Shown piece after piece: positions 15,101-30,100 of a stretch of 64,000 nt of DNA (position 1 is its first letter; every line of letters starts with the position of its first letter). The DNA comes from Pieris napi (taxonomy: Eukaryota > Arthropoda > Insecta > Lepidoptera > Pieridae). The notes under the pieces are model-generated. The model was not told the DNA's origin. It searched no databases and worked only from the letters and a program-made list of their open reading frames with translations. The stretch lies in NCBI RefSeq assembly GCF_905475465.1, contig NC_062241.1:5890001-5954000 (forward strand), given 5' to 3'. A program made the position numbers and the translations under genes.

Positions 15101-18100
15101 AAACTTATTAGACTGTCTTATCATCGTAGCGTTTTATTACTTTGTGCACTGGATTTTACAATGGGAATTATTTAATTTATATAATTATTTATTAGTTTAC
15201 GCTTATTTAAAAAAAGCATCAATGCGAGCGATGCCGCTACTTATACTTAGTCTTTGTAATAAGGAAAGACATGAATTTTACCTAAATGACTTTAAATAAT
15301 ACGAAGAGTTTGTGAACTTGTTTCTAAATAAACGGTCCGTCTAAGGGAATATATAGGCCTGTATTTTGATTTAACCAACTTCGTAGCAAGTTCGTTACGT
15401 GTTTGTTCAAACTACAAGGCAGGCTCGATATCCTGGTTAACAAATCTTTTTTATTGTAAAGAAATTACTCTAGTACAAAGACGAGTGAAAATAAAACACT
15501 AAAGGTTGTATATCTTAAGACAATATGTATTATATTGTATGTATTGTAATAAATAATGATGGTATATGGTGAATGTACACAGGCACTACATAGAAAAAAC
15601 ATAAATATATAGTTTAACTGTCTGTTATATATCTCGTGAATTTTGTAATGAAAATTATCCGTTATCCAAAGACAAAACTATATTATATTGTCGTCAGACA
15701 TTTTATTGATTAATTGATTTAATAATATGAAATTACAGATTTTTATTTCTGTATACTAAACATTTTTTTAACTATAAAGCCACAAAAGAGAGACTAACTA
15801 TATGAATTACAATCTAACCTATACAATACATAGCTTCAACTAACATAATGTTTTGGCATTATGATCGTATGTCCGAGATACCGCATTTGCAAAATATTCA
15901 CAACACTACAATGGTACTAATATTCAATGTCTTATCTAGCTTCTATCATCGACAGTCCAAGTAAAATAAAAGATTTTAACCCGTGAATATTCCTAACAAA
16001 ATCCAGAAGCTGGTTAGTGCGAATACGCTCCTTATACGCAATGCAGCCATGTTTCTCTCTTAAATGGTGGACATTGTACGCTCGGATGATGTAATGGGAC
16101 TCCCTATTAACCACTTTGGAAACATCCAAAGGAAAAATCCTTACACTTCCAGTTTGCATGTTTGTCAACATCGTATGGACTAAGTAATCTTTTATTTGTA
16201 GCGTTCAATTACTGTTAAATATAATAACATACACTGTTTTCCTGTTATTAAATAAAGACAACAATAAAACAAAATATACCCTCTTACATTTGTAGTGATT
16301 TTCATAGAAATATTTTTTCAAATCGAACCGTAACCTGGTCTTACCTATAGCTTTATGTCTGAAACTTATGTAATTTCGTTACGAAGTTAAACTGTAAATG
16401 TTATGAAACTAGTTTTAGTTTAAACTAACAATATTACGACACCTTCATAGAATATTTAGGAGAACTGAAGCCACACTCGTAAATTACAGTGACATTAAAT
16501 ACTTAGAACTAGTGTTAGCTGTTAAACAAACTAACACAGCGTTTGTATAAATCATCAAAGACATATCAATGCGAGATTCATTGAACGCAAAAGGCGATAA
16601 AACTCATTCACACGTTCGTCAATTTAATAGGAACTTATTAAAAATGTCACATATTGGATTTCTCGATTTGCCTTTTACTTATTGCGTAATAAATAAATTA
16701 AACTTTGCTACTTCAACATTACTCTATTGTTTAATTATTTTACAAATGCTGATATAGTCCCCATACTAGGACATTCCTGTGTTGTGGGTAACTCACTAAT
16801 CAATTCCTATACCAGTCAACATAAGTGTTAGAAATGTATTAGTTATTAGTATGTTTCTTAGTTTCTAATTATTAAGCCGTATGATTTATTATTTAATATC
16901 AAGCAAATGTAATTTATCCATTACTAAGTCATTCATAAAACTAATAGGCTACATTTCTGCTAAGTTGCTGAGCGAAGTCAAGATTAAAATTGTCATTAAA
17001 ACCTAGAAGTTAACGCCCGCCAACCCTTTAGAAGGCAGTCTGACGTACACTTTTGGCAATTTAACATTGGGAAAGTTCTACAAGTGCTTAGACACGAGAA
17101 TTGTCCGGATTAGTAAACTTTAGGTGTCAAAGGTCGACGACCCGTTAGATATAAGGAGCACCTGTCTGCCGTGGGAACGAGCCCCTAATTGCCCCACCCT
17201 AACGAGTCTAATTCGCGAGCTGCGTGCGGCGCCTCTCACGCACGCATTGTCTCGTGTAATTGCCGATCCTGTTCAATTTGTTGGTTCTCTGTGATTCCCT
17301 AAGTGCTTTTCAATTGGTTTAAATGCGTTTAGAATTTTATTTTACTTCTAAGGCGTTACGAATAGCGCAACAATGTTTGTTGCGGTATTGAAGTTTTATA
17401 ATAGGTATTAATTGGCTGCACTGTATCGCTTAGAGAAAAGGAAAGGGATAAAGGATAAGACTATCATTATTTTAGTCAAGTACCGTGTTACTAAGTAGCA
17501 AAGTAAAGTAAAAGTAAAAAAAATAATTTAATCATGTAGGTAACATAATTTACACTTATAACTCGTCAGTAAAGAAATATATATTAATGCTTCTAATTTT
17601 ACATTTATTATTAAATATTTAATTACAGTATTAAATATTAATTAAATGTGTCGTCGTATTTTATTCAAAAACTCATTAAACTATTCAGTGCAAGTAATTG
17701 TTAAAGTGTATATAAATAATATCGTCATTATAGAAAAAAATAATACCAAATATTTGAGATAGCAATAGCATATAAAATTATAGTACCATAGTAACCCATA
17801 GTCGCGGAAAGCACAAAGCCCATATTAGTTGCGCAAGCGCAGGCGTAACGCCCTCAGGCGTCTGATGAAGACATCAATTGATTAGTCGCGTGACGTCGGC
17901 ATACGCCCCTGTAATTATGCGACGTTGGGCACGCGACCTCATTCTTATGTTTATTGGTGTTATATTACTCAAATTGGAATTTAGTCCGGATATTATAGAC
18001 TGGTCATAATATGTTTGGAAATATTGCTCTAGGAATTGTGTTCTCGGTATGAGAAAGTAATCAAAGCGACTCTGAATGGGTATTTATTTGAAATATCCTA

Positions 18101-21100
18101 TTTGATTTAATTTAATATCAACTGTGATAAAAGAGAATATGAAGCGCTACAAAGATAAAACCCGAATACCCGAAGACCTGTGCATTGCTGTACTGTAACG
18201 GACCAAACACGAAAGAAAAGGAAGACATCCGGGTTAAAAGTGCCGTTTTAGTACAGGTTCACAAAACCCTCACCAGAAGTACCAAACTCAGTATTTACAA
18301 AACGGCTATAAGACTCATACTGTCGTACGGATGTAAGACTTAAAGAAGAGAAGAAATTATACCAGCCGAAAGAAAAGATCTGCAGATGATTTCGGGCCCG
18401 AGAAAGAGGGAGGGTGGAAGCTGGAAAGTTAGGAAAAAAGGACCTAATAGGCAAACCCAACAAGTTAAAGCCCAAAGACTCTGTTGGATTGGTCATCCTG
18501 AGAGTAAGGGGGAAGGTCGAAGAGTTAAAAAAGCTTAACTCGGTCCGACCGGCCGCCGACCCGTCGGAATATCGCTGGAAAGACGCCGTAGAAGGACCTA
18601 CGCGAACTCCATGCCCGATTGGCAAGCAGCGAAGGTGGCGTTTTCTATTTTCGGAGGACAAGACACACTTTAGGTCGCTGCGCCAGGAGAGTAAGTAAGT
18701 ATTTGATTTAAACCAAATTGTATTGCTATACATTCTGCGAAATCAAGAAATCTTGTTATCTGAAGTATGCAGCGGAAACATCAAAGGTCCTTAATGAGGT
18801 TTTAAATACATATTATATTGCACGAAGCATATTTTACAATGCGTAGATGTATAATATTCAGTTCCCAAATAATGTATACGTAGTAATTTAGAAAATTAAC
18901 TGAAAAACAATTGCCATTAGCTGTAAAAACAGATAACGGGTGGTTAAGGTCAGTTAGGACGTCTAGAAACTACAAATAAATTAATATTAAATGAATTAGC
19001 ATTTAGATTACAGGCTAATTCAGTGCTACATGTCTAATAGTTTACGACAAACACACATAAAAACAGAACAGTCGTAATGTTCCCACGCAAAGGGTCCATA
19101 AGCAATAATAAAGCAGCAATCGGAATAAATTAGCCGCCGACAGGCATTTACAGTCCACTAGGGGCCATATTGAAACTAAATCATTACAACGTGACCTAAC
19201 CCGATCACTAAATACAAAGCTAATGAACTTAAATTAAAAAGTTATTTTGGTGAAGATAAAACATGGCAGCGGCGCCTGAATGATAACGTCCATCACCTTC
19301 AACTCAAATGAAATCCAAGGTTATGTAAAAGACTTATTTACGAGTATATTTACGGTAGTAATTTTTTTTATCGGCAGTTCTCAGGATTTAAAATTATAAA
19401 CTCGAGAACATAATATGGCTAACCATGATGGCAAAAGGAATTAGGTTAAATATTAGGAGGATTTTGTTGATAAAAAATGTGCTACGCTTGTAAACAATAT
19501 TTAGGTTTGGGGTAGGATAATGTACCTATGTCATTGTTTAAATGTATATTACTAGATGGCGCTACGAGTGAACTGGCATATAAGTTACGTGGAGTATAAA
19601 TTAACCAATTACCTAGTATTTCATTTTTTATTTTATATTACAACATTGAATTATGTAATTTGGCGTTTTATAAGAATTTTTAGTAGTTTTCTAAACCAAA
19701 ATATAGGAAGAGCAGTTGGTTACAATGTGGAACTGCTTCATCTGCCAACCAGTCTGGATTATCTAGATTTCAAATTATTTGGCGCGAAATAATCCCTTTT
19801 TTTCTACAAATATTAATATAATCTGCAATAGACTACATCACCTACTCAACGCTCTTGAAAAAGAAAAACGATAACAATAGATATACGTTCTACAATACGA
19901 CATGTACCTGCTAACAAATGTACCATGTGTGTGCAAATAAAAAAAATAATTTCAATATTTACTAAACATTGGCGAGAAATTTCTAGATAAAAATTGTGAT
20001 GCTGAATGTACATTGCAGTGACGTATGCTCCGGAATGCAAGCCGCAGGGCGCGGCGAGTCAAGGCTAGGGGTCATAGAAAGGCGGCCTAACGTCTGTTTT
20101 AATTTTATACTTTACTTATTATCAACACTGACCGTAAACTGCGTCTTGATTAATAGAGCGTGGGCGTGTTACACATCAAATTCCCTTTGGGCTGTGAACT
20201 TTTAATATTTGAACTTAGAATATGCCAAGAGATACTAGAATATGTATAGCTCGTAGAAATAAACAGTTTTATAATCCTTTCAATATAGCCGAGTTAAAAA
20301 TTACTGAATACATTAAAAAAAATTCTCTTTTAGTAAATTAAGGTTTTTCGTGTTTTAACAAAACAAGTATCGAGGAGCTTCACGCGCGTTGAACTCTAAT
20401 CAAAGTGAATGCGTCGCATTCTTGGCAATCCAATTTAATGTAATCGCTTCTTCGGAATACCCTGAATTCTTGTTTATATAGTGAGCTAAAATCTATAAGA
20501 TCTACCGAAGTGTTTAAGCAATACTTGAATTTAGAAGTTTGACTTGAATCAACATCACAATGGGAATGGTATGTTTGGGGCTGGTGAACCAACCCATAGG
20601 TGCCTGGACATATAGACAGCGTTTTTCATTAAAAAAATACATACAAAGGTTTAAAATTTGATGTATATTTTTTTAAACGATTGTGAAAGTTGATGAAGCA
20701 AAAGAGTTGTCAGGGCATGGAAATATTAGCACCAAAAACATATTACTATTTAAGAACTCTATTGTTACAGACAAATAGATACATTTACTATGCTTTTTAC
20801 ATTTGCAGACAGTAGGTACATAGCGTTGGTATGCTATTTCACAATAGTACATTTGGTCATTGTAAATCAAGCTAAAACTAATATTTAATGCACATGGCGG
20901 CTATAATGGATGTCCTAAAATATCGAAAGGGGCGGGCGCCATAAACAATTAATCATAAATATGGAATTTGATCCAATTATTGATAAATACATACGCAGAA
21001 CACTATAAATTTATTATCATATCTGTATCACAAATAAATCGGTGACCCAAAAACGATTGGCGTTAAACATAGATCTATGACAATCATTTATTGTGACAAA

Positions 21101-24100
21101 ATATATTTTGTGCGCACATTATTCTATTCTAAATCGATTGTCAACTCAATTTTGAATGCTCATAAAGTGTTATTACCTAGTTATCTCTTTCATATTCATG
21201 GTAAACTTTAATCTAAATTCTTTGAATAGGCTATGCTTTACAGACAATCTTGAAGATACAGTACCACTATTAGTCTTTTCAGGTATGAGGGTTATATAAT
21301 TTCGTTTGTTACCTTAAGAAGAATTTTATAAGAATTATTACTAAAAACAAAAGCATTTCAAAACGTCTATTTATTATTAACGACTATGAAAATAATCATT
21401 ATTTTTACTATGTTGTGTTCGTTTTTATTTCAAATAAATCATATTTAATATAAAAAATCTAAAATTTATATTCTCTATCTTAGTAGGACAACAAAACCTC
21501 AAAAGTTCGCAAAGAACCTCGAACCATAGCTTAGCGTGCTTTAAACTGAACATAGATCCTATGTGTTGACACTAAAGCAGAACCTATTAGTGCATTGATG
21601 AACAGAAGTCCAGATTATGAACACACGAATAACCAATAATCACTCGAAAGACCTCATTGCAGCTGCGTAAATGCTGATATACATCAATTTTAATACCTAC
21701 ATATTTACAATTATATTATTTATTCGTATAATTTACGGTGTTCGCGTCCCAGTTTCGTCAAACGTGTATGATGGTGTGATAACGCGTGGCAAATAATATG
21801 TTGTAAGATTATATTACACGCATAAACAAAGCATATAAATCTAAGCTATTCGAGACTATATTACTATAGATAGAAAATTTAACATTTGGTACATTATCCG
21901 ATTTTTTATGTAACAGGGTAACAGGGGTCAAACGGGTAGGAGGCTCATCTGATGTTAAGTGATGCCGCCGCCCATGGACACTCACATTGCTGGAAGGCTC
22001 CCAAGTGCGTTGCCGGCCTTTTAAAAATTGGTACGCTCTTTTCTTGAATGACCCTAATTGGTTCAGAAATACTTCAGTGATTCAATATCTAAACAATTAC
22101 ATTACACACAAAAGCCAAAAACAGAAAACACATACAAACATAAACTTAAAACACAGTTAACAATTATAACCTACTTATAAAAAAAAATATAATAAATAGT
22201 AAGATATATTGATCATTATAATATATTTAATATGCATTTATTAATTTATTACTGTCACATAGTTTGTTCAATGTTATTAGCACCGTTTCGATAAAAAATC
22301 CGGATAAAAATTGTTTTCGTTACATAAAATAAGTCACTCGAACAATGACTCAAGCAAACTTGTTTATTAGGTTTAATTATTTGCAGTATAGTTCGTGTAA
22401 AATAAAACATATCAAGCAAGATAAAACAAACAATGTATGCTCATAAATTATATCTCTCAAGATAAAAACTTTGAAGAACTTTAAGAATTTTGTCACCTCA
22501 GCAAATGGAAGCAAATGAATAATGGAGCAAATGAAAATAATAGTAATTAATTAATCTTAATATCACTGTTCCGTGTTTAAATTAACAGCTTCAACTTAAT
22601 TACGTTAAATTGACCTATTAGACCTTAGCTTGGAATATTTTCAATAAATCGTATACGTTTAATTTATTTGTCTACATTTATTTAACATTTTAAATGCAAT
22701 TGTATTGAGAATTTGGTATTTAAGATCAATGAGTTTAATGGATGATACAAAAGTGACTGAAAGTTGACTTCGAACAAAACGTAACGTTCGAACAAATAAT
22801 TTCTTTCTAAAGGAGTTTCTATTTATTAATAGTAACGACAGCGGTATTGGCCGCATTACATAACTTAATGTAATGCGGCCCTAATATTCATTACTAATAA
22901 CCGAGATTAATCGTATATCTATTGCATACATTAATACAAAAGATTAGTCATACGCTATTGTCCAAAGCTGTCGCTCTGAGCTTTATCTTAATTGACTACT
23001 ATTTGATTTAGTGCGTGAATACAAACTTATTACAATCAGGCTTTATTTATATAATCCTTATTCGTTGGTAACAGCGATCATTTTCGTTTGATGGAGATAC
23101 TTTAAACTGTATAAATTTGGACTATGAGCGTAATTAATAATTCGGCCACTCTTATTATCAAGTACGTAAGAATCAAAATATAATTTCTAATGTGTGGCGC
23201 CTACAGGGACAGGGCATGTCATGTAGCTATTATAAGTGACATGTATTTGGTAAGACAAGGATATAAGATTTTTATCAAGGGAATGTTAGGGAGTGAAAGA
23301 ACTATACTTGAATATTTCCTTGATCTTATCTTTAGCGGATTTGATAATAAAATATTATGTGTTAATTGAGATATTTATCTAATGTGTTTTGAACACTATT
23401 CTATCAGGAAATTGTCATTCATTTTAAAGTATTCCATGATTGGTTTAATATATAAAAATATAATGAAGGACTACAATTTTCTAAAAAAAAAATTAGTTTA
23501 TTGACCACAATACACAAATGTACACACAATCAAGCTAGCAGGGTTTTTATAGTATTTATTTTTATATATTAAATAAAACTAAAGGGAACGAAGTCCGTAT
23601 CGGTGATATTTATTTTACCTGAAGAGGTTTTAACGAAGCGTATTATAACAAAGTAAAATCCGCGTTGCAGACACATATCTGAAATTCATTGATTTCTTTA
23701 AATATAAGAAGCTGAGCAGCCTACCAACTAAACGATTATGATTGTTTTGCCTCTCCTTATTACAGGGCTTGATAGATATAACTACATATTCTAAAGTACA
23801 CCAAGTACCCATACATAAGACTAATTACCAAATGTTAGAATACACATTATTTATTACCAACATCGGTATGAAAATCCACGATGTAATATGTCAGTAATAA
23901 TTTAATAGACTAATAAGGTCAGGGTAAATGCGCATTTATAAAAGATCTTACGAAGCTTACACGAAGCTGGTATAAATAATAGAATATGTAATATTTTAAA
24001 CATAGAGGAATAGTACAGGTCAGAAATATCAGTCGCAGAATGGAGGAACAACACCACAAGTGGTTCGTTTTTCTTAGCGGAGGCGCAGCTTCCTCGTTGT

Positions 24101-27100
24101 TGATAGCACCAACTGCTTCACAGAGCAGATGGTTCTACTTCATTTATTTTTTTCATCTAGCAAACATCAGTCATTTATTTATATGTAACGAAAACCGACA
24201 GTACAACCACAAACCCGAAACAATTTAGCTGGAATCCAATCCCGGAAATCGAAGTGATCTCATTTAATGTTTTTTTTTAGTTGAGCCACAAACAAGAAAA
24301 CTTTCTTTTATTCTAAATATACAAGAGCTGACGGATCTATTGAATAATATATACCTCTATAGTCTCTCAACACTTTAATATACCGTATATCAATTTCAAA
24401 ACTATACATGCGCAGGCGTTCTTTTGTAATATAATTGTAAAAGATTAAATGTCAAACTGTTGAACGATATGACATGGAGTGGATTTGCGATAATGTTGTC
24501 AGCTGTCGAAACTGCTACGTCACCGATTGTCAGTCACGATGATGTTACGTATTGCCATCGCGCAACAATTTAGGGGAAATGGAAACAATGTCTCTTTACA
24601 AATGTTTTTTCGATCTAGAGCGTGTTCATATGTAAATCTTTTAATAGTACTTTTATGCAAGCAAAGTTCAGCCAAATTAAGGTCACATACAATCTTAATA
24701 ATCGTTTGATTGGAAATTAAGATCAACACTTATTTATATTAAATACGTAATAAAATAATACTAATGATATTATAATAGTATTATTATAATATTATAATTT
24801 AGTAATATGTAATGTGTGTGTTTTATTTAAGTGCTCTTACCCAAGCCTGACTCTATGAAATGGAATTGACGTTAATTTGCACAACTTTCGGTAAATGATA
24901 TTTTATATTGCCTTAAAAACTTTTAATACACACGACTTTTATAACGACAAAACTACGCTTGGAGGCTTTTAAGAACACTTGCTCTAAGTCGTCATTAGCA
25001 AATTATGCAAATAAGACAAAAATGATCGGGACAGTCGCAAAGTCCAACAAAAGGTGTAATTTCTCACCAAAAGATAACGTCCTAACTGCGACAGTTGAGC
25101 TAAAGGGCTGTCTTATTAGAGTTTCGTTCGTTCTACGTCCAGACCACCATGGGAGAGGGCTCAGTTTCATTGATATGTCATGTTCCCCACTCGGACATTT
25201 GTAAGTGTTCTAAACGGTGCGATTACTAGAAACCAGTATTTGCCAAACTGTACACCTATTGGTACTTATGTAATGTAAGATAAAGTACCAAGAGTCCAAG
25301 ATGATTTTACTAGTTAAACATTCGAAGGCGTTCAAAATTCTAATCTTTATACATTTTCCATTGATGATTACGAAAACCAACTTTCAATTTAAAGTTTTTA
25401 TTGACACGATGATAAAGCTAATTTTCTTGACGATCATCGCAAATCTAACCACCATTATAAACAATATTAACTAACAATTCCACTTTGAGAATCTCTGAGC
25501 TCAGACACTGAGTGCAATGGGAACCGTTTACTTTACTTTGTTGCTCGCAATTTATTTTAATTACCTAGTTCTATTTGGTTTTTGCGTTGACGTTATGGAA
25601 GATAAAACTAAAGTACCTTAATGTGTTTCATCTAGCACCCATAAAGTGCGCATTGACATGAAAAATATGCTTCCCTGGAATCAGTGATTTAACACGCGTA
25701 TTGCTGCTTTGATTTATATATTTAATGTAAATAGTTACTTTAATTCATCGTTTTTCTTCAGAGAAGTTATGTTAGGCTTATTTTCTACTGAGTAGATATT
25801 ACAGAACATATATATAAACTGTACAAAGTATCCGATTAACAAAGAGAAAAGTCCATACATTTGTTAGCCATTGTTGCCTTAGGCACAGTGTCCGACCATT
25901 TATAAATAGGACATATTTGGACAACGAGCGACGGCCGATAAATAACGCTATAGAAAAGAAAAGGCCGAATGTACGTCTCGATACGCTGATTGTAGATACT
26001 TAACGACTATTGTGTTGACTTTTATTACGTATAGAAGATATATTGCCTTGGATAGTCTATGCTCGTTGCGATAGTAAAAGCGTGCAAAAAGTTACACATA
26101 ACTGGAGTAGAGATTACAAATACGGATGTTTATTTATTTATTACTATCTATTTAAGTAACTTAAAAGTTAACCACCGCTGCGACAACATACCGCTATCTT
26201 AAAAAAATATTAGACATACTATAATACCTGTAAAATATGATATGCATAAATATTCACATGATGCTTCAATGACGATTTAGCTAATTCGCTCTGCGACCAT
26301 AGAAAAAAATTAATTGTTTCGGAGACAGTATCAATCACGCGCAACTTCTTTGTCAACGAGGCATATTCGTTCTGGATTATTTCTTACGAGCGCGACACGG
26401 ACTTATTTATCTTTGGAAAGTGATATTTGGTCTTGTATAATTTTAATTAAATGTTACAACGCTGATATATAAGCACTCATAAGTATTAAAATTTTGTTAG
26501 GCACTGGCGTTGGCAATTTGCAATAAATAATTCAGTACTTTATCGAGGCGGTTCAAGTTACAGTGCGTATAAGTTACATATTAACTGGAGTCCTATTCTA
26601 ATTCATAGTTGCATGAACGTTTAAAATTTAAATTATAGAATAGTTATAGTGAGTTTAGAGCGGTTTTTATATAATTTTGATTAGAAAATATAATATACAT
26701 CTCGACAAGAATACATAAGTCTAAAAACGGCTAATTTATACCTAACTTTTTAGAAGCCTATGTGCCTTCACAGTTCATATAAGAAAGATTGCTTTTATAT
26801 TCTTGTATGCTACATTTGGGGCGTTTCAACTGTAGTTGATTTCTGTAAGTCGAAAGGTAAGACGCGCTTATCAGAATCGACTCCCGCGCAGAAGCGTAAA
26901 TACCGGCACTATTTAAGGAACCATATTGGATGCGATCTAATGACCTATACTGAGTTATTCTACACGCAACGAATGGACCATTCGGACATTTTTATTATGA
27001 CGGCGTAGATTCAGTTCTTACATTCAAATAGAATGAGATGTTTGGTCAAGCAATGAATGTGGGAGTCAAGTGGGTGACTTTGATTTTATGGGCTTATAAT

Positions 27101-30100
27101 GATCTTAAACCAATGCAATATTACATTAAGAACAATAATCGTGTTAAATAATATTGTCCTATTTATTTACTTGCAAAGACATTCAATAGTTCCGTGAAGC
27201 GTACATACGTATATATGTACGAAAGAGCTGGGAACCTCGACACAGGTATTTTTTTAATTTAAAGGCTTCCCAAATATGCACATTGTAATTCATAATTACA
27301 ATGAATAAACACATTTTTATTTTATTTTTTACTTTTTACCTACACATTGTCTATGCTAGAAAACGAAATGCATTTTCCAGGATTCATACAAAAAATTAAT
27401 ACGTTTATGTACTATTATTTTTGAGAGCTTTGCTTACATTTGCTGACAAGAGGATGGATAAATTGCATGTAAATCTGGTTACGTAATACTTGAACGGCGC
27501 GTAAAAATATAGAGACGGAAGATGATATAGGTAATTTGCATGATATATCTACATCTATACGTCTTTTTCTGTTGTGAATGTTTACATTCTATAATTCATC
27601 AACTGTCACAATCTCAATACTTTAACTCTAGTTTGAGCTAGTACAAGTAATTTTTATATGGAATAAATATATTTAGATTAAATATTACTTAACAAACAAT
27701 TGAATAAAGCTGCTGTATCGGCAAATCTAAATGGTAAATTAGCAAGCGATCTGTTTAAGTTCAATGTCGTCATGACAATGGACAGGAGGTGACTTAAGAG
27801 CCTTCAAGGATAATTGTGTCATTTGGTAAGTGGCTGCGATGTATATCTTAGTTATGGGGCTCTAATTAGATTAAATGGCCTGGATTACTAAGGGCCGTGA
27901 ATAAATGCGAAAGGAAGCATTTTGTTATGCTTTCAATAGTGTCTATGGGCAAGAATTTGTTTTTAATTTGGGACAGACTGCATATTACTGGAGGAATTGT
28001 AAGTTATAGTAACTGAAATAGATAGTACTTATTCAGTGAAATTTGATATGAAGATATTAACATCTCCGGTGTCATTAAACATTATATTTCAGCGTTTATT
28101 TAACTCTAAATCCAAAAAAGACAACTATATCTTGCTCTATTAATTGTCGTTAAACATAAAAACTCTGCAATTAAGGTGTTTTATGTTAAATTTAGTAAAG
28201 TAAAATTAAAACCGATTTACTTAAAGTAGGTTACTACTATGTACTACTAACTGTGTGATATTATACACACTTCTTAACATAACAGCCCCTTAATCGCCGC
28301 ATCACGACTCTACTTTACGATAATTAAAGGAGAAATTCAAATTAAACAAACACCTACATCAATGTTTCGACAACCCTCGCGTGACACTCAAATCGATTAA
28401 TCGATACAAAATTCGTTATCTGGTTCAACAAGCGTGTCTAATGAATAGGAACGCATAACTCAGAGATCGAATAATCGACACCGAGTGATCAGATCGCAAT
28501 CGATTCTGTCGATTTATAACGATCTGTAGTTTCCTGTAGATAGCTTATCTATGCCTGGGCTTGTTGCAATTTGTATTTGTATGTGTAATGGACGCGTCAT
28601 AAAGGCATCGAAGAGAACGGCGTACGGAATATGATAATTATTTAAATTGTAGCAAATATATATTGAGTAATGAAAGTATTTCCTAATGACCTTCTCCTGA
28701 TCTACTAATACTATAATTATTATTTTATTTTCATCCCAAACAACTGTACTTTTACATCTTCAAAATTGAAATTTAAAAATGGAACATACCTTGAGCTTTT
28801 ATAGCGTCCACAGCATGTGGGACTCCATCCCATGGTTTAGGTAGGTCCAAAAACACCGCATCAGCGCGACCAGTTACTTGTTCACTAAATCCTTTTTCTA
28901 GCACATCTCTATGTTGGGCCTAAAATTAGACACAATCTTCCTAGTACTATTAAATTATAGAAAACAGGATCTTATATAATTAACAATCTGGCCAAAGCAA
29001 TAATTGAACTATATAACCTACATCTTTTATTTATTTATTTACACTATTTGAACACAAATTAAAAAATATAAAAAATAATTATAGAAAAAAGCAAAAACAA
29101 GTTTTATCATTTAAGTACTAAGTCTCATTGCCAATACTAAAATGTTTAAATTTTGCACTTGTGGATTCCATAATAGGTTACGCTCTTGATTGCTATGGAA
29201 TATCATTTAAAACATACATAGATAAAATAGAATCATTACAAACAAGATTTTTAAAATTACTCGTAAATAAAAAGACAAAGAATAAATGTAAAGGAACTCT
29301 AAACTATATAAAATTTTACCGGATAGCCTGAAACATAAATATCTTCTACTTGTAAATAATCATAGTAAACAGGAGCGTTTCACAAATTTTTGCAACATAT
29401 AACTGACACAAGGTCAATGTCCAAAGGTAAATTTGAAATACTCATGGTGCAAAATTATTATGGAGATAGAACGTTGAAGAAACGGGTTCCATACTTGCTT
29501 AATAGTTTACCCGAGGACATAAGACGTGAGCCTTCATTTGATAAATTTAAAGGTTTATTAAAAAACCATTTGTTAAATATGTTGTAGCCATTACGTAAAA
29601 TAATTGTATTAGTGTGACCTAATTTAGTGATTTAGAAGTTATGTTTATATAGGGCGAGTTGCAGTCAAACTGCGTTAGCAGTTTTGCGAGGCATGGTTTG
29701 AATGAAGGTGTAACTTTTTTGTGAATAAATATATAACATACATACATAATGCAAAGGCTGCCTTATCGATACTTAGCTATGCCTTTCAGGCTACTCTAAG
29801 TAAAGCAAAGAGTAAACAAAGAATGTGAAGAATTGCAAGAGTGCGATACATATTTTATATAACACAAAATAATAATAATAACAAATATGATAATACAAAT
29901 GTATGAAATCTTTATATTATTAAGGTTAGTCCATAGGCCCAAAGCTAATATAAACAGTGACGGCAATTCAAATAGGCGGATCTCGGGGGAACCACCAAAA
30001 CTCTAGCGCATAGAAAAAGATTTCGTCACCGTTTGCAGTTTTAATATTTATTATCATTAATATATTCTATCATTGAAATTATTCAATAAAATCTGCAATA

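Larger units (their letters stand above)
6196..28789 (-). other. TRMT61A intron 4, 22,594 bp
   Basis: The boundaries are set by phase-1 junctions that split a glycine codon (G|GT). Inside I find only repeats (SINE-like, Helitron-like, an RTE-type LINE remnant), one perfect hairpin at 22849-22880 and several GC-richer patches that could be regulatory or old transposons. No nested gene could be supported: open frames are under about 165 codons and none shows a recognisable domain except the dead LINE. Confidence 0.85.

Noticed and set aside
15932..16171. 79-codon minus-strand frame
   Set aside because: No family resemblance and no splice-supported neighbours.
18248..18733. 161-codon minus-strand open frame, and a 94-codon plus-strand frame in the same place
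   Set aside because: The plus strand here reads as a degenerate RTE-type LINE C-terminus in broken frames; both open frames are side effects of its GC-richer sequence.
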